Shown: positions 1-7,423, numbered from the stretch's first letter. The stretch is 20,620 bases of DNA from an uncultured cyanobacterium (GCA_902495705.1 CABUXT010000035.1:1-20620); one strand, 5' to 3'. Made by a program: numbers and translations. Notes: a model not told the origin generated them from the sequence alone.

Positions 1-95
1 CGGATTTTGGCAAGTGCGCCGTGTGAGCGTAGCGAACCCAGCACGTCTTGGCGAGAGCTGCGTTGAGCCGGTCGAGCCGCCAATAATCCAAGACT
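1..95. other. GC-rich non-coding segment, possible repeat fragment
   Basis: The first ~95 bases are clearly richer in G and C than everything around them. I see no convincing gene in any frame. The segment has short self-complementary parts (GGAT..TTGG near 2-10 against CCAA..ATCC near 81-90; CAAG near 11 against CTTG near 47) and a GAGCGTAGCGA core that is found again inverted in the hairpin repeat at 7506-7570. It may be the end of a longer repeat cut by the window edge. Nothing else in the window matches it over its whole length. Confidence 0.3.
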
Positions 96-150
96 ATTTT
101 CAGCATCTCAAATTGAACAAATTAGTCTTATGTGTAATTTGCAATATTTG

Positions 151-177
151 AGACCCTGAAATAAATTCAGGGTGACA
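151..177. repeat. Short palindrome, CCCTGAAT..ATTCAGGG type
   Basis: Inverted repeat CCCTGAA/TTCAGGG with a short loop, followed by TGACA. A sister copy lies at 14319-14345 and the start of another touches the right window edge (20608-20620, opposite strand). It is the first unit of a composite that continues into the hairpin at 190-270 and the palindrome at 282-305. Confidence 0.75.
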
Positions 178-189
178 TCCTAGTTTTTA

Positions 190-270
190 TCAACATTGAT
201 AGATTCTGAATAGCAAGAAAATTATGTGTTCGCAAAGCTTACACAAATTTTCTAAGCTTTCAGAATGACA
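190..270 (+). repeat. Long imperfect hairpin repeat, copy A
   Basis: An approximately 80-base imperfect inverted repeat runs from ATCAACATTGATAGATTC to CTTTCAGAATGACA. The arms (GATTCTGAATAGCAAGAAAA and its near complement) fold back on each other. Near-identical copies lie at 14391-14470 (same strand) and 20492-20571 (opposite strand), and a structurally equivalent but diverged copy at 7506-7570. No coding capacity; probably a REP/MITE-like non-autonomous element. Confidence 0.8.
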
Positions 271-281
271 ATGTAGCTTTA

Positions 282-305
282 GTAGGTCGGCATTGCTATG
301 CCGAC
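282..305. repeat. GTCGGCAT palindrome, copy 1
   Basis: Perfect 8-bp inverted repeat GTCGGCAT/ATGCCGAC around a TGCT loop, preceded by GTAG. Copies lie at 7399-7417 (variant), 8847-8870 and 14480-14503. It sits about 20 bases past the aroC stop codon, so on the minus strand it would form a stem at the mRNA 3' end, but no run of T follows it. Confidence 0.8.
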
Positions 306-325
306 AGACAGCAAAACTGACTTTG

Positions 326-1387
326 TCACTCGCCCTTATAATTCCTTTTCAATTCCTCAAGTGAATCACCGCCGTATTTTAGCAAAATTTCATCAGCTAA
401 AATCCACGCAACACGAGATTCTGCCACAACAGAACAAGCCTCAACCGCACATGTGTCCGAACGTTCAAAATGAGCCTCGGTTTCTTCCATTGTTTTGGAG
501 TCAACCGTTTGCAATGGTTTGCGCATTGTCGGAATAGGTTTCATTACCCCAAACACAACGAGTTCTTCGCCATTGGTCATTCCACCTTCAATTCCGCCTG
601 CGTGATTGGTTTTGTGTCCGATATTACCATCTTCTTTTAAAAACATTTCATCGTGGTATTCGCTACCTGAATACCCTAGCGGATTTGTTCCGATTTCAAC
701 CACCTTAACCGCAGGAATACTCATAATCGCTTGCGCCAATTTGCCATCAAGTGTTCTATCCCAATGAACATGAGAGCCTAAGCCAATCGGCAAATTTTCA
801 TAAGTTACAACAAATCTGCCACCAATTGTATCGCCTTTGCCTTTCATAATGTCTACTTCGTCATGAAAATCAGCAGGACAGCAGGCAGAACCGATTTGCA
901 AAACTTTTGATGAACCTGTAATATTCAATTCTTTCAACAACAATTTCGCAACCGCGCCGACAGCAACCTCAATTGCAGTTTTTCGCGCACTTGAGCGCTC
1001 TAAAATGTTCCTCAAATCTTGTTGATGATATTTGACACTTCCCGCAAAATCTGCGTGTCCGGGGCGATATGTGGAAAAAGCTTTCTCATCTGTGATGTCT
1101 TCCGGAGCAACACTCATTACTTTTTTCCACGAGTCAAAATCTCGATTTTTAACAACAAGAGTAATCGGAGAGCCCAGAGTTTTGCCAAAACGCACCCCTG
1201 ATGTAATTTCTACAGTGTCAGATTCAATTTTCATCCTGTCACCGCGCCCATAACCTTGTTGACGACGTTTTAGTTCGCTATTGATAAAGTCTATATCAAT
1301 TGTTATACCGGAAGGCAATCCTTCAATTATGGCGGTCAAACATTTGCCGTGGCTTTCTCCTGCTGTTAAAAATCTGAATTTATTCAT
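326..1387 (-). CDS. aroC: Chorismate synthase
   Basis: Makes chorismate from 5-enolpyruvylshikimate-3-phosphate, the last common step to aromatic amino acids, using reduced FMN. The 353-residue product has the normal family length. Family motifs are all present: GESHG at residues 10-14, the RRQQGYGRGDRM block near 41-52, the RPGHADFAG and QQDLRNILERSSARKTA region in the first half, and GGIEGGMTNGE followed by the KPIPTM segment in the second half. The ATG at 1387 overlaps the stop codon of the upstream small secreted gene (ATGA), which suggests translational coupling. The shikimate gene aroE lies far away at 11568-13046. The gene is complete and shows nothing unusual; the call is firm. Confidence 0.97.
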   Translation of the reverse strand: MNKFRFLTAGESHGKCLTAIIEGLPSGITIDIDFINSELKRRQQGYGRGDRMKIESDTVEITSGVRFGKTLGSPITLVVKNRDFDSWKKVMSVAPEDITDEKAFSTYRPGHADFAGSVKYHQQDLRNILERSSARKTAIEVAVGAVAKLLLKELNITGSSKVLQIGSACCPADFHDEVDIMKGKGDTIGGRFVVTYENLPIGLGSHVHWDRTLDGKLAQAIMSIPAVKVVEIGTNPLGYSGSEYHDEMFLKEDGNIGHKTNHAGGIEGGMTNGEELVVFGVMKPIPTMRKPLQTVDSKTMEETEAHFERSDTCAVEACSVVAESRVAWILADEILLKYGGDSLEELKRNYKGE

Positions 1388-1869
1388 CTTTCACCTTCAT
1401 TTTTATGTTTGAGAAACGATTGAACTTTTGTTTGCATCATTTCTTCTTTTATAACAATTCCTGAGTCGGTATCTTGTACGATTTGATACATTTTTAGCCA
1501 ATAAGTTTCCTGTGACGGTTGGCGTTCTGCACTTATTTTGATACCATCAGGTGTTTCTTGTGCAATTACGTTTCTATAGGAATTTTTGTACTTTCTAAGT
1601 CTAGCAGTTTTTTGTCCGATTTTCAATTCTTTAAAAAATCTTTTTGTCGGAATAACCACATCAACCGTTTCGCCTGTTGGTTTCACGACCTCTCGAATTA
1701 TTTTGGCATCAGGACTATACATATTCAAAAGCTCGTCATTGTATGAGTTTGCATAGTTTGTATATTGTGTAAAAAATGCCATCGCATCTTTTGGTGTAGT
1801 TTTGGCATAAACATCTGAAAATGTGCAAATTATTCCGATAATCGGTAGTAATAACAGTATTTTTCTCAT
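1384..1869 (-). CDS. Small secreted protein of unknown function
   Basis: Encodes about 161 residues. I prefer the ATG at 1869 because GAGAGGA lies 7 bases before it and translation then begins with a clean signal peptide (MRKILLLLPIIGIICTF, ending near residue 22 at DVYA/KT). An in-frame ATG at 1890 would add seven residues and put charge in front of the signal. The mature part is mixed alpha/beta with an aromatic-rich start (AMAFFTQYTNYANSYND) and resembles NTF2-like or SnoaL-like secreted proteins in style, but I cannot assign a family. It is exported to the periplasm or beyond. The stop codon overlaps the aroC start by four bases, so the two are very likely co-transcribed; no functional link to chorismate synthesis is evident. 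Confidence 0.8.
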   Translation of the reverse strand: MRKILLLLPIIGIICTFSDVYAKTTPKDAMAFFTQYTNYANSYNDELLNMYSPDAKIIREVVKPTGETVDVVIPTKRFFKELKIGQKTARLRKYKNSYRNVIAQETPDGIKISAERQPSQETYWLKMYQIVQDTDSGIVIKEEMMQTKVQSFLKHKNEGER

Positions 1870-1970
1870 AATAAATCCTCTCATCTGCACTTACAAAATA
1901 CGTTGAAATAACAATGTTTGTATTAGCTGACTGTATGGAATTTTTTGCTGATTTTGTGTAGGATAAAAAT

Positions 1971-2360
1971 ATGAAAAGAATTTTGATTGTAGATGATGTC
2001 CCAGGGTGGGTCAGATTTCACAAAGGTTGTATTGAACATTTGGCAATACCTGAGGTTCAAATTGATTGCGCATACAGTGCAAAAGAGGCAATTTCAAAAC
2101 TGGAAACCTCTATTGATATGCCATACGATGTAATTTTTACTGATATGCAGATGGAATCGGATTTTTTGCCAAAATTTGCAGGGGAATGGTTGATAGAACA
2201 GATTCAAAATTTTGGAGATTATTATAAAAATACACAAATTGTGATTGTCTCAGCAGCTCCAAATATCAAATCTATTGCAGAACACTATGGTGTTTTGTAT
2301 TTACCAAAAACTGTTGCTCGAAATTCCGATGCTGAGGTGTATAGACGATTTGTGCAATAG
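1971..2360 (+). CDS. Single-domain response regulator (CheY-like receiver)
   Basis: The 129-residue protein is only a receiver domain. The acidic pair D8-D9 (LIVDD), the phospho-acceptor D58 (VIFTDMQ), S94 (IVSAAP) and K113 (YLPK) occupy the canonical positions. There is no output domain, so it would act by protein-protein contact, as CheY or Spo0F do, or pass phosphate on. The segment after D58 (MESDFLPKFAGEWLI) is a few residues longer than usual for the alpha3 start. AGGA lies 7 bases before the ATG. No histidine kinase is nearby, so the partner is unknown. The 57-base gap to bioF on the same strand leaves co-transcription possible. Confidence 0.88.
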   Translation: MKRILIVDDVPGWVRFHKGCIEHLAIPEVQIDCAYSAKEAISKLETSIDMPYDVIFTDMQMESDFLPKFAGEWLIEQIQNFGDYYKNTQIVIVSAAPNIKSIAEHYGVLYLPKTVARNSDAEVYRRFVQ

Positions 2361-2417
2361 TTTGCTTTTGGTACACTTTCAAAAGTCGTTGAAATCACAG
2401 TTCGTTTGTCATAAATT

Positions 2418-3566
2418 ATGGATATGTATGATGATTATAAAAGAATTTTAGAAGAGCTGAAAAGCCATTCCCATTTTAGAGACCTTAAAAACTTTGAAAA
2501 AAAGGATGAAAAATATATCTATTACAAAGGGGAAAAGCTATTAAATCTTTCCTCAAACAATTACTTAAATATCGCGGATAACCAAGCGATAACTCAAGAG
2601 TTTTTAGACAATGTCGGCACGACCTATTCTTTTGGGAGCGCATCAGCAAGGTTATTAACCGGAACCCTTCCTGTTTATCACGAGCTTGAGGAACTATTAT
2701 CAAGTCTTTACGGTAAAGAATCAACATTGCTGTATAATAGCGGTTATCACGCAAATGTCGGAATCTCAAGTGCATTGAATCAAAAAGGGGATGTCATTTT
2801 TTCTGACAAGCTAAATCATGCAAGCATAATAGATGGGATGCGACTTTCGGATGGCAAATTTTTCAGATTTCCGCATAATGATATGCAAGCCCTTGAAAAA
2901 CTTTTGGAAAGAGAACGTAAAAATTTCAAAAATGCGTTTATCATTACAGAAAGCGTTTTTTCGATGGATGGTGATATTGAAGATTTGAAAAAAATCGTCG
3001 AACTCAAGAAAAAATACAACTGCATAATGATTATTGACGAGGCTCATGCATTTGGAGTTTTCGGAGAAAAAGGACTTGGTGTTGCAGAAGAATTGGGCAT
3101 AATAGCTGACGTTGATTTAATTGTCGGAACTTTTGGAAAAGCAATCGGCTCAATGGGTGCGTTTGTTACAGGTTCAAAGACAATGATAGACTTTTTGATT
3201 AACAAATCGCGTTCGTTTATTTTTTCAACCGCACTTCCGCCAATAAATATAGCATTTTCAAAATGGGTAATTGAAACTCAAATTCCGAAAACGGCTCAAA
3301 AACGAAAAGATATGCTAAATTTGGCAAAAAAATTCGGCAGTCAAAGCCACATTATACCTGTTGTAATCGGTGAAAATCAAGATACTGTTGATTTGTGCGA
3401 GGTACTATTCCATAACGGATATTTCACTTTGCCAATCAGACCTCCGACCGTACCTGTCGGCACATCTCGTTTGAGATTGTCCCTAACAGCAGATATCAAG
3501 GAAGAAGAATTACAAACACTCAAGGAGAAAATTGATGAAGTGTTGTCAACTAAACAAACAAAATAA
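2418..3566 (+). CDS. bioF: 8-amino-7-oxononanoate synthase (KAPA synthase)
   Basis: A PLP enzyme of the alpha-oxoamine synthase group that condenses pimeloyl-ACP or pimeloyl-CoA with L-alanine, opening biotin ring assembly. The 382 residues cover the full fold: LSSNNYLN near 44-51, GSASARLLTG near 73-82, H134 in the KLNHASI segment stacking on PLP, D207 and H210 in IIDEAHAFG, and the Schiff-base lysine K241 in GTFGKAIGSMG. Close relatives are 2-amino-3-ketobutyrate CoA ligase and serine palmitoyltransferase, but bioG and bioC overlapping downstream make BioF the clear choice. The ribosome-binding site is weak. The coding end overlaps bioG by 32 bases. Confidence 0.93.
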   Translation: MDMYDDYKRILEELKSHSHFRDLKNFEKKDEKYIYYKGEKLLNLSSNNYLNIADNQAITQEFLDNVGTTYSFGSASARLLTGTLPVYHELEELLSSLYGKESTLLYNSGYHANVGISSALNQKGDVIFSDKLNHASIIDGMRLSDGKFFRFPHNDMQALEKLLERERKNFKNAFIITESVFSMDGDIEDLKKIVELKKKYNCIMIIDEAHAFGVFGEKGLGVAEELGIIADVDLIVGTFGKAIGSMGAFVTGSKTMIDFLINKSRSFIFSTALPPINIAFSKWVIETQIPKTAQKRKDMLNLAKKFGSQSHIIPVVIGENQDTVDLCEVLFHNGYFTLPIRPPTVPVGTSRLRLSLTADIKEEELQTLKEKIDEVLSTKQTK

Positions 3567-4227
3567 CAAAAATTTAATTGTATTTTTTGCAGGTTGGAGT
3601 TTTGATGAAAAACCTTTTGCAAAGCTGTCTTGTGAAGGCTTTGATGTCTTGTTTATTTATGATTACAATGACTTAAATTTTCCAAAAGAGCTGGAAAATT
3701 TCCAAAATTACGAGCATAAATATCTGCTTTGTTGGTCTATGGGCGTTTTTGCGGCTTATGAATTAAGAAATTTGCTTAAAGATTTTGATTATAAAATTGC
3801 AATAAACGGAACAATAACACCTGTAGATAACGAGTTTGGAATCCCTGTCAAGATGTTTGAATTAACCCTGAAACACGCGGCAACAGGACTTGCTGGAAAG
3901 TTTTACCAAAACGTATTTAAAACTTCGGAAGAATTTGAAATGTATTCTAAAACTCCTGTTCAGCGTTCAATAGAAAATCGAGTATCTGAACTTGAAAATC
4001 TTTATAATATAATCAAAACAAAGGATAACACAGAATCTGAAAAGTTTTATGATTGTGCAATTGTGAGCGATTTTGACAAAATCATTCCGCCAAAGAACCA
4101 AATTGCAAGCCATCAAAAAAACAATGTACCTGTTATCACTTTGCCATTTGGACATTTCCCATTTTATAATTTCACAAGTTGGAGCGAAATAATTAAATGT
4201 TGTCTAACAACCAAAAATCTCATATAA
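3535..4227 (+). CDS. bioG: Pimeloyl-[ACP] methyl ester esterase, BioG type
   Basis: Removes the methyl group from pimeloyl-ACP methyl ester, ending the BioC-started chain extension. The 230-residue protein has the compact alpha/beta hydrolase look of BioG (DUF452) rather than BioH: FFAGWSFDEKPF near 17-28, the nucleophile elbow CWSMG with S68, a likely acid at D179 or D181, and H207 in the PFGHFPFYNF motif. I chose the ATG at 3535 because AAGGAGA ends 6 bases before it; the overlapping TTG at 3532 is too close. It starts inside bioF and ends inside bioC, in other frames, so translation of the three is probably coupled. Confidence 0.9.
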   Translation: MKCCQLNKQNNKNLIVFFAGWSFDEKPFAKLSCEGFDVLFIYDYNDLNFPKELENFQNYEHKYLLCWSMGVFAAYELRNLLKDFDYKIAINGTITPVDNEFGIPVKMFELTLKHAATGLAGKFYQNVFKTSEEFEMYSKTPVQRSIENRVSELENLYNIIKTKDNTESEKFYDCAIVSDFDKIIPPKNQIASHQKNNVPVITLPFGHFPFYNFTSWSEIIKCCLTTKNLI

Positions 4228-4943
4228 AAAAACACTTTGAAAAAAGTATGAAAAACTATGACAAAAATGCTACCGTTCAAAAAATGATGGCATCAAAACT
4301 TGTGATTGAACTTTCCAAAATCAACAAAAAATTTGACAATATTTTAGAACTTGGCTCAGGAACAGGGCTGTTATCTAAACAAATCAAAGACAATATTTCT
4401 TTCAAAAACTATTATGCAAACGATTTGGTCGAAAAATCCAAATTATATGTCCAAAAAATCATTCCAAATTCGCAATTCTTTTGTGGCAGTGCATTAAAAA
4501 TAAAAACAGGGCGCAAACAAAATCTAATCATATCTAACGCAATGTTTCAATGGTTTGACAATTTGGATAAAGCAATAGGAATCTTAAAACTCAAACTGGA
4601 CAAAAACGGACTACTCGCATTTTCGACTTTCGGCCCTGATAATTATAATGAAATCACAGGTTTAACGGGTTTGTCTTTGAATTACCTCCCCCCTCAAGAA
4701 ATTCAGGATATTTTAACAAAACAAGGGTTTGAAATCTTATACTGCGAAAGTTTTTATGAAGAATTGGCTTTTAAAAATCCGTTAGAACTTCTTGCACACA
4801 TGAAAAACACCGGAGTTAATTCGTTATCCGATAAACCTTGGACAATAAAAGAAGTAAAAGATTTTTGCGACAGATTTAATAAAAAGTATCCGCAAACAAA
4901 ACTTACATACTCTCCGATTATTGTAATTGCAAGAAAAGTTTAG
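4197..4943 (+). CDS. bioC: Malonyl-[ACP] O-methyltransferase
   Basis: Methylates the free carboxyl of malonyl-ACP with S-adenosylmethionine so that fatty acid synthase can extend it to pimeloyl-ACP methyl ester. The 248-residue class I methyltransferase shows the BioC N-terminus (FEKSMKNYDKNATVQ near 14-28), SAM motif I as LELGSGTG near 50-56, the acidic ANDL after it, ISNAMFQWF near 112-120, FSTFGPDN near 142-149, and LAHMKNTGVNSL in the C-terminal part, where BioC proteins have a typical LKNTGVN-like block. It overlaps bioG by 31 bases. Its stop codon is shared in part with a tiny gene on the other strand. bioA and bioD are absent here. Confidence 0.92.
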   Translation: MLSNNQKSHIKKHFEKSMKNYDKNATVQKMMASKLVIELSKINKKFDNILELGSGTGLLSKQIKDNISFKNYYANDLVEKSKLYVQKIIPNSQFFCGSALKIKTGRKQNLIISNAMFQWFDNLDKAIGILKLKLDKNGLLAFSTFGPDNYNEITGLTGLSLNYLPPQEIQDILTKQGFEILYCESFYEELAFKNPLELLAHMKNTGVNSLSDKPWTIKEVKDFCDRFNKKYPQTKLTYSPIIVIARKV

Positions 4944-5062
4944 ACTTTTTTATGCGCAGGTACATCATCTTTGCCGACTTGTCTGAATTTGTAGTTAAAA
5001 TAAGTTCCTAAAATAACAAATGTTATTGCTAAAACTATACCTAAAATATCATTTGCACTCAT
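4940..5062 (-). CDS. 40-residue single-pass membrane protein
   Basis: A short open frame that annotation would easily miss: 40 residues starting MSANDILGIVLAITFVILG. It holds one hydrophobic segment (about residues 6-20) followed by a basic tail (NYKFRQVGKDD..HKKV), giving a predicted N-out/C-in single-span topology. AGGAG stands 10 bases before the ATG, and the start lies 14 bases inside the 3' end of the upstream membrane gene, as in a coupled pair. It converges on bioC with a 4-base overlap of the stop codons. In shape it recalls the tiny membrane subunits of larger complexes (a CcoQ-like look), but I cannot assign a family. Function unknown. Confidence 0.6.
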   Translation of the reverse strand: MSANDILGIVLAITFVILGTYFNYKFRQVGKDDVPAHKKV

Positions 5063-5345
5063 TTTTCAGAACTCCTATATTTTTACTGATTTCTTTGTTT
5101 ATGTCTAATATATTGCAAATAAATAATATATCAAAATAGACACCAAACAAAATAAAAACAATTTTTCTTACTAAATCAATATCTGCCAAATATAAACCAA
5201 CAATACCTCCAGTCAATACAACAATTGTTGTTATTAAGCTTGTTCGCAGGCTTATAAGGTTTTTATTTGATTCTTTTATATATTCCATATATGACATTAT
5301 ATTCTTATTCACGAGTTTGTCAATAAATAAACATAAAACTGTCAT
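5049..5345 (-). CDS. Small two-span membrane protein, unknown function
   Basis: Up to 98 residues with two hydrophobic segments (about residues 37-53 and 60-79 counted from the ATG at 5345) and charged ends. The start is uncertain. No candidate ATG (5345, 5297 or 5288) has a clear ribosome-binding site. A good minus-strand promoter lies inside the longest form (TTGACA 5318-5323, TATAAT 5296-5301, 16 bases apart), so transcription would begin near 5289, almost at the ATG at 5288. A leaderless 79-residue form (MEYIKESNKNL...) is therefore plausible. It precedes and overlaps the 40-residue membrane gene and is divergent from dapF. Family not recognised. Confidence 0.6.
   Translation of the reverse strand: MTVLCLFIDKLVNKNIMSYMEYIKESNKNLISLRTSLITTIVVLTGGIVGLYLADIDLVRKIVFILFGVYFDILFICNILDINKEISKNIGVLKNECK
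5296..5323 (-). promoter_or_regulatory. Sigma-70-like promoter for the small membrane genes
   Basis: On the minus strand TTGACA (5318-5323) and TATAAT (5296-5301) are consensus hexamers separated by 16 bases. The expected start near 5289 falls next to the internal ATG at 5288, which would make the transcript leaderless. Confidence 0.5.
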
Positions 5346-5349
5346 TTTA

Positions 5350-5358
5350 TGCTATAAT
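5350..5358 (+). promoter_or_regulatory. Extended -10 promoter of dapF
   Basis: TGCTATAAT (TGn plus consensus hexamer) lies 22 bases before the dapF start codon. No good -35 hexamer is at the right distance, which is usual for extended -10 promoters. GAGGTG at 5370-5375 is the ribosome-binding site. Confidence 0.6.
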
Positions 5359-5379
5359 CCAAACAAAACGAGGTGAAGT

Positions 5380-6216
5380 ATGACAACAATTAAAATAACA
5401 AAAATGCAAGGCTGTGGAAACGATTTTGTCGTTCTTGATTATAGTGAATACGAAAAATCAGGGCTTTCTATGAGCGAACTTGCAAAAAAACTTTGCGACA
5501 GACATTTTGGAATTGGGGCAGACGGAATGATTATTCCTGATACAAAACCAAATGGCGAAACCGATATTGCTTGGTATTTTTACAATTCAGACGGTACAAC
5601 AGCTCAAATGTGCGGAAACGGTATGCGCTGTTTTGCAAAATATGTATATGACAAAAAGTTAGTCGATAAAAAACAATTTAGCGTGAAAACTCTGGCTGGA
5701 GTGATTAAACCTGAAATTCAAGATGATGGCACAGTTAGAGTGAATATGGGCACTCCGATTCTTGAAGATAAAAAGATTCCTTTTGAGGGCGAAAAAACAG
5801 TTCATGTAAAAGGTAAAGAATTTGAAATTACACCTGTTTCAATGGGTAATCCTCATTGCATTATTTTTACTGAAGAAGACCCAATGACACTTGCGACAAA
5901 ATACGGTCCTGATATGGAAGTTCATCCGTATTTTCCTGAAAAGACAAACACTGAATTTGTCAAAGTTATTTCAAAAAATGAAATTGAAATGCGAGTATAT
6001 GAGCGCGGTTGCGGTATTACTTTGGCTTGCGGAACAGGCGCTTGTGCCAGTGTTGTGGCTTGCGTTTTAAATAACTTAACAGAACAAAAGGTCAAAGTTA
6101 ATTTGCTCGGTGGGGCTGTAAACGTGGAATGGCGCGGAACTAAGGAAAACCCTAATCAGGATATCTTCCTTATCGGACCTGCAAACTACAGCTTTACGGC
6201 TGACTACATGTTGTAA
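5380..6216 (+). CDS. dapF: Diaminopimelate epimerase
   Basis: Interconverts LL- and meso-diaminopimelate for lysine and peptidoglycan synthesis, without a cofactor, by a two-cysteine acid/base mechanism. Both catalytic cysteines are present: C78 in MCGNGMRC and C217 in LACGTGACAS. The N-terminal KMQGCGNDFVVLD block and the SMGNPHC segment (about 154-160) are the other family hallmarks. Its 278 residues are the usual length. The start is supported by GAGGTG four bases upstream. It stands just before the rpsF operon on the same strand with a 66-base gap that holds its own promoter candidate, so it is probably a separate unit. Confidence 0.96.
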   Translation: MTTIKITKMQGCGNDFVVLDYSEYEKSGLSMSELAKKLCDRHFGIGADGMIIPDTKPNGETDIAWYFYNSDGTTAQMCGNGMRCFAKYVYDKKLVDKKQFSVKTLAGVIKPEIQDDGTVRVNMGTPILEDKKIPFEGEKTVHVKGKEFEITPVSMGNPHCIIFTEEDPMTLATKYGPDMEVHPYFPEKTNTEFVKVISKNEIEMRVYERGCGITLACGTGACASVVACVLNNLTEQKVKVNLLGGAVNVEWRGTKENPNQDIFLIGPANYSFTADYML

Positions 6217-6240
6217 AAATTTGTTTTTTCATGGTAAGAT
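6211..6240 (+). promoter_or_regulatory. Candidate promoter of the rpsF-ssb-rpsR operon
   Basis: TTGTAA at 6211-6216 (overlapping the end of dapF) and TAAGAT at 6235-6240 are 18 bases apart, and TGG just before the -10 makes it an extended type. The start would be near 6247, giving a 36-base leader with AAAGGAG before the rpsF ATG. Confidence 0.45.
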
Positions 6241-6282
6241 GAGTTCATACACTGGAGAAATAGTAAAAGGAGAAAATTTAAA

Positions 6283-6582
6283 ATGAAAAATTATGAATTA
6301 ATGACTATATTCAAACCTAACTTAGATGCTGAAGAAGTTGAAAAAGTTATTGAAAAAATCAATTCAACAATCGTTGAATTTGGCGGAAACGTTGTTTCTA
6401 CAGATAAAAGCGGTAGAAAAAAATTAGCTTACGAAATCCAAAATTTCAGAGATGGTTTCTTTGCTACAACAATTTTAGCTTTGCCTGCTGACAAAGTTGC
6501 TGAGTTCAAAAGACAATTAAGATTGAACGACAACATTTTGAGAACAATGTTTATGGAAGTTTCTGAAAAAGCTTCAGTTTAA
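6283..6582 (+). CDS. rpsF: 30S ribosomal protein S6
   Basis: Component of the 30S platform that binds 16S rRNA as a pair with S18. The 99 residues match the family from end to end: MKNYELMTIFKPNL at the start, the GRKKLAYEIQNFRDGFF stretch in the middle and LRLNDNILRTMFMEV near the C-terminus. AAAGGAG precedes the ATG. First gene of rpsF-ssb-rpsR, an order conserved across most bacteria. No glutamate-rich C-terminal tail is present, unlike in Escherichia coli. Confidence 0.97.
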   Translation: MKNYELMTIFKPNLDAEEVEKVIEKINSTIVEFGGNVVSTDKSGRKKLAYEIQNFRDGFFATTILALPADKVAEFKRQLRLNDNILRTMFMEVSEKASV

Positions 6583-6616
6583 TCATCGAAATTCAGACAA
6601 TTATAAGGAATAAAAA

Positions 6617-7033
6617 ATGTCATTAGCAAAAGCAGTAGTAACAGGTATAGTTTACAAAACTCCAAAAACAGGGTTCACTCAGAACAATGTTGCAGTTTCA
6701 TCATTTGTTTTAAATATCGGAACACAAGATGAAATCTTGGTTAGAGTAATCTCAAAAAGACAATCTTTAGAAGAAGTGGTTTCTTCATTGTCTAAAAATC
6801 AAAAAGTTTTGGTTGAAGGGAGATTACAAAACGGTATCAGCAAAATGGACGATGGAACAGAAAAAAGAGTTTTTGAAATCGAAGCTGCTACAATCGAGTT
6901 GATGGGCGGTAGCTCTTCAGCTACAAATAATGTGTCAGAAGACGGAGATATTTTGACATTTGGTGAAATGGAATCATCATCACCGGAAGGCAACACTGAT
7001 GTGTTGATGGATGATGAAGAAGTTCCATTCTAA
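6617..7033 (+). CDS. ssb: Single-stranded DNA-binding protein
   Basis: Coats single-stranded DNA in replication, repair and recombination and recruits partners by its acidic tip. 138 residues: an OB-fold of about 100 residues followed by a short linker (SSSATNNVSEDGD) and the classic C-terminal tip MDDEEVPF, the docking site for partners. The linker is short compared with E. coli SSB. Some first-strand positions differ from the common family start (SLAKAVVTGIVYKTPKTG), but length, tip and the location between rpsF and rpsR leave little doubt. AAGGA lies 7 bases before the ATG. DprA, encoded at 16966-18054, usually acts on SSB-coated DNA. Confidence 0.94.
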   Translation: MSLAKAVVTGIVYKTPKTGFTQNNVAVSSFVLNIGTQDEILVRVISKRQSLEEVVSSLSKNQKVLVEGRLQNGISKMDDGTEKRVFEIEAATIELMGGSSSATNNVSEDGDILTFGEMESSSPEGNTDVLMDDEEVPF

Positions 7034-7089
7034 ACAATAAAAAATAAGATAGTAGAAAAATAATAAGGCTAGAAAGGCAAATTACAAAA

Positions 7090-7317
7090 ATGGCAAGACA
7101 AGACGATAAGAAAAAACGTAAAAATTGTAGTCTATGTGCAGACAAAATCGAAACAATCGACTACAAAGATGCTGCTAAGTTGAAAAGATACTTAACAGAA
7201 GCTGGTAAAATCATTCCAAGAAGAATCACTGGTAATTGTGCAAAACACCAAAGAATGATTGCTAAAGCTATTAAAAAAGCTAGAGAAGCAGCTATCATCA
7301 GCTACGTTTTTGACTAA
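7090..7317 (+). CDS. rpsR: 30S ribosomal protein S18
   Basis: Binds 16S rRNA beside S6 in the 30S platform. 75 residues with the family core KDAAKLKRYLTEAGKIIPRR and the C-terminal helix KHQRMIAKAIKKAREAA. It keeps C13-x2-C16 and C50-x2-H53, the potential zinc-binding (C+) set that many bacteria have lost. Last gene of the operon; a strong terminator follows 24 bases later. Confidence 0.97.
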   Translation: MARQDDKKKRKNCSLCADKIETIDYKDAAKLKRYLTEAGKIIPRRITGNCAKHQRMIAKAIKKAREAAIISYVFD

Positions 7318-7340
7318 TTTAAAAGTTGAAAATAAAAAAG

Positions 7341-7377
7341 ACACTGTTTGTTCATATTTGGCAAACAGTGTTTTTTT
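7341..7377 (+). terminator. Rho-independent terminator of the rpsF operon
   Basis: A perfect 10-bp stem ACACTGTTTG/CAAACAGTGT (7341-7350, 7362-7371) with an 11-base loop is followed by seven T. A run of A before the stem could extend pairing to the T run. The only textbook intrinsic terminator in the window. Confidence 0.93.
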
Positions 7378-7398
7378 ATGTCTGTGTAGGATTGTAGC

Positions 7399-7417
7399 TC
7401 GGCATTGCCCTGCCGAC
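7399..7417. repeat. GTCGGCAT palindrome, copy 2 (variant)
   Basis: TCGGCA-TTGCCC-TGCCGA with GTAG before it, a variant of the 282-305 palindrome in which loop and inner stem pairs differ. It is the first unit of the repeat cluster between rpsR and the small HTH gene. Confidence 0.65.
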
Positions 7418-7423
7418 AATAAC

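Noticed and set aside
298..537. 79-codon open frame opposite the end of aroC
   Set aside because: Its ATG is part of the GTCGGCAT palindrome and the rest is antisense to aroC; no ribosome-binding site and no motif.
4934..4949. AAAAGT-TTAG-ACTTTTTT as a bidirectional terminator between bioC and the 40-residue gene
   Set aside because: The stem is only six A/T-rich pairs and overlaps both stop codons; too weak to call.
6241..6282. S6:S18 autoregulatory RNA before rpsF
   Set aside because: The leader is only about 36 bases and shows no bulged stem with the CCG element known from other bacteria.
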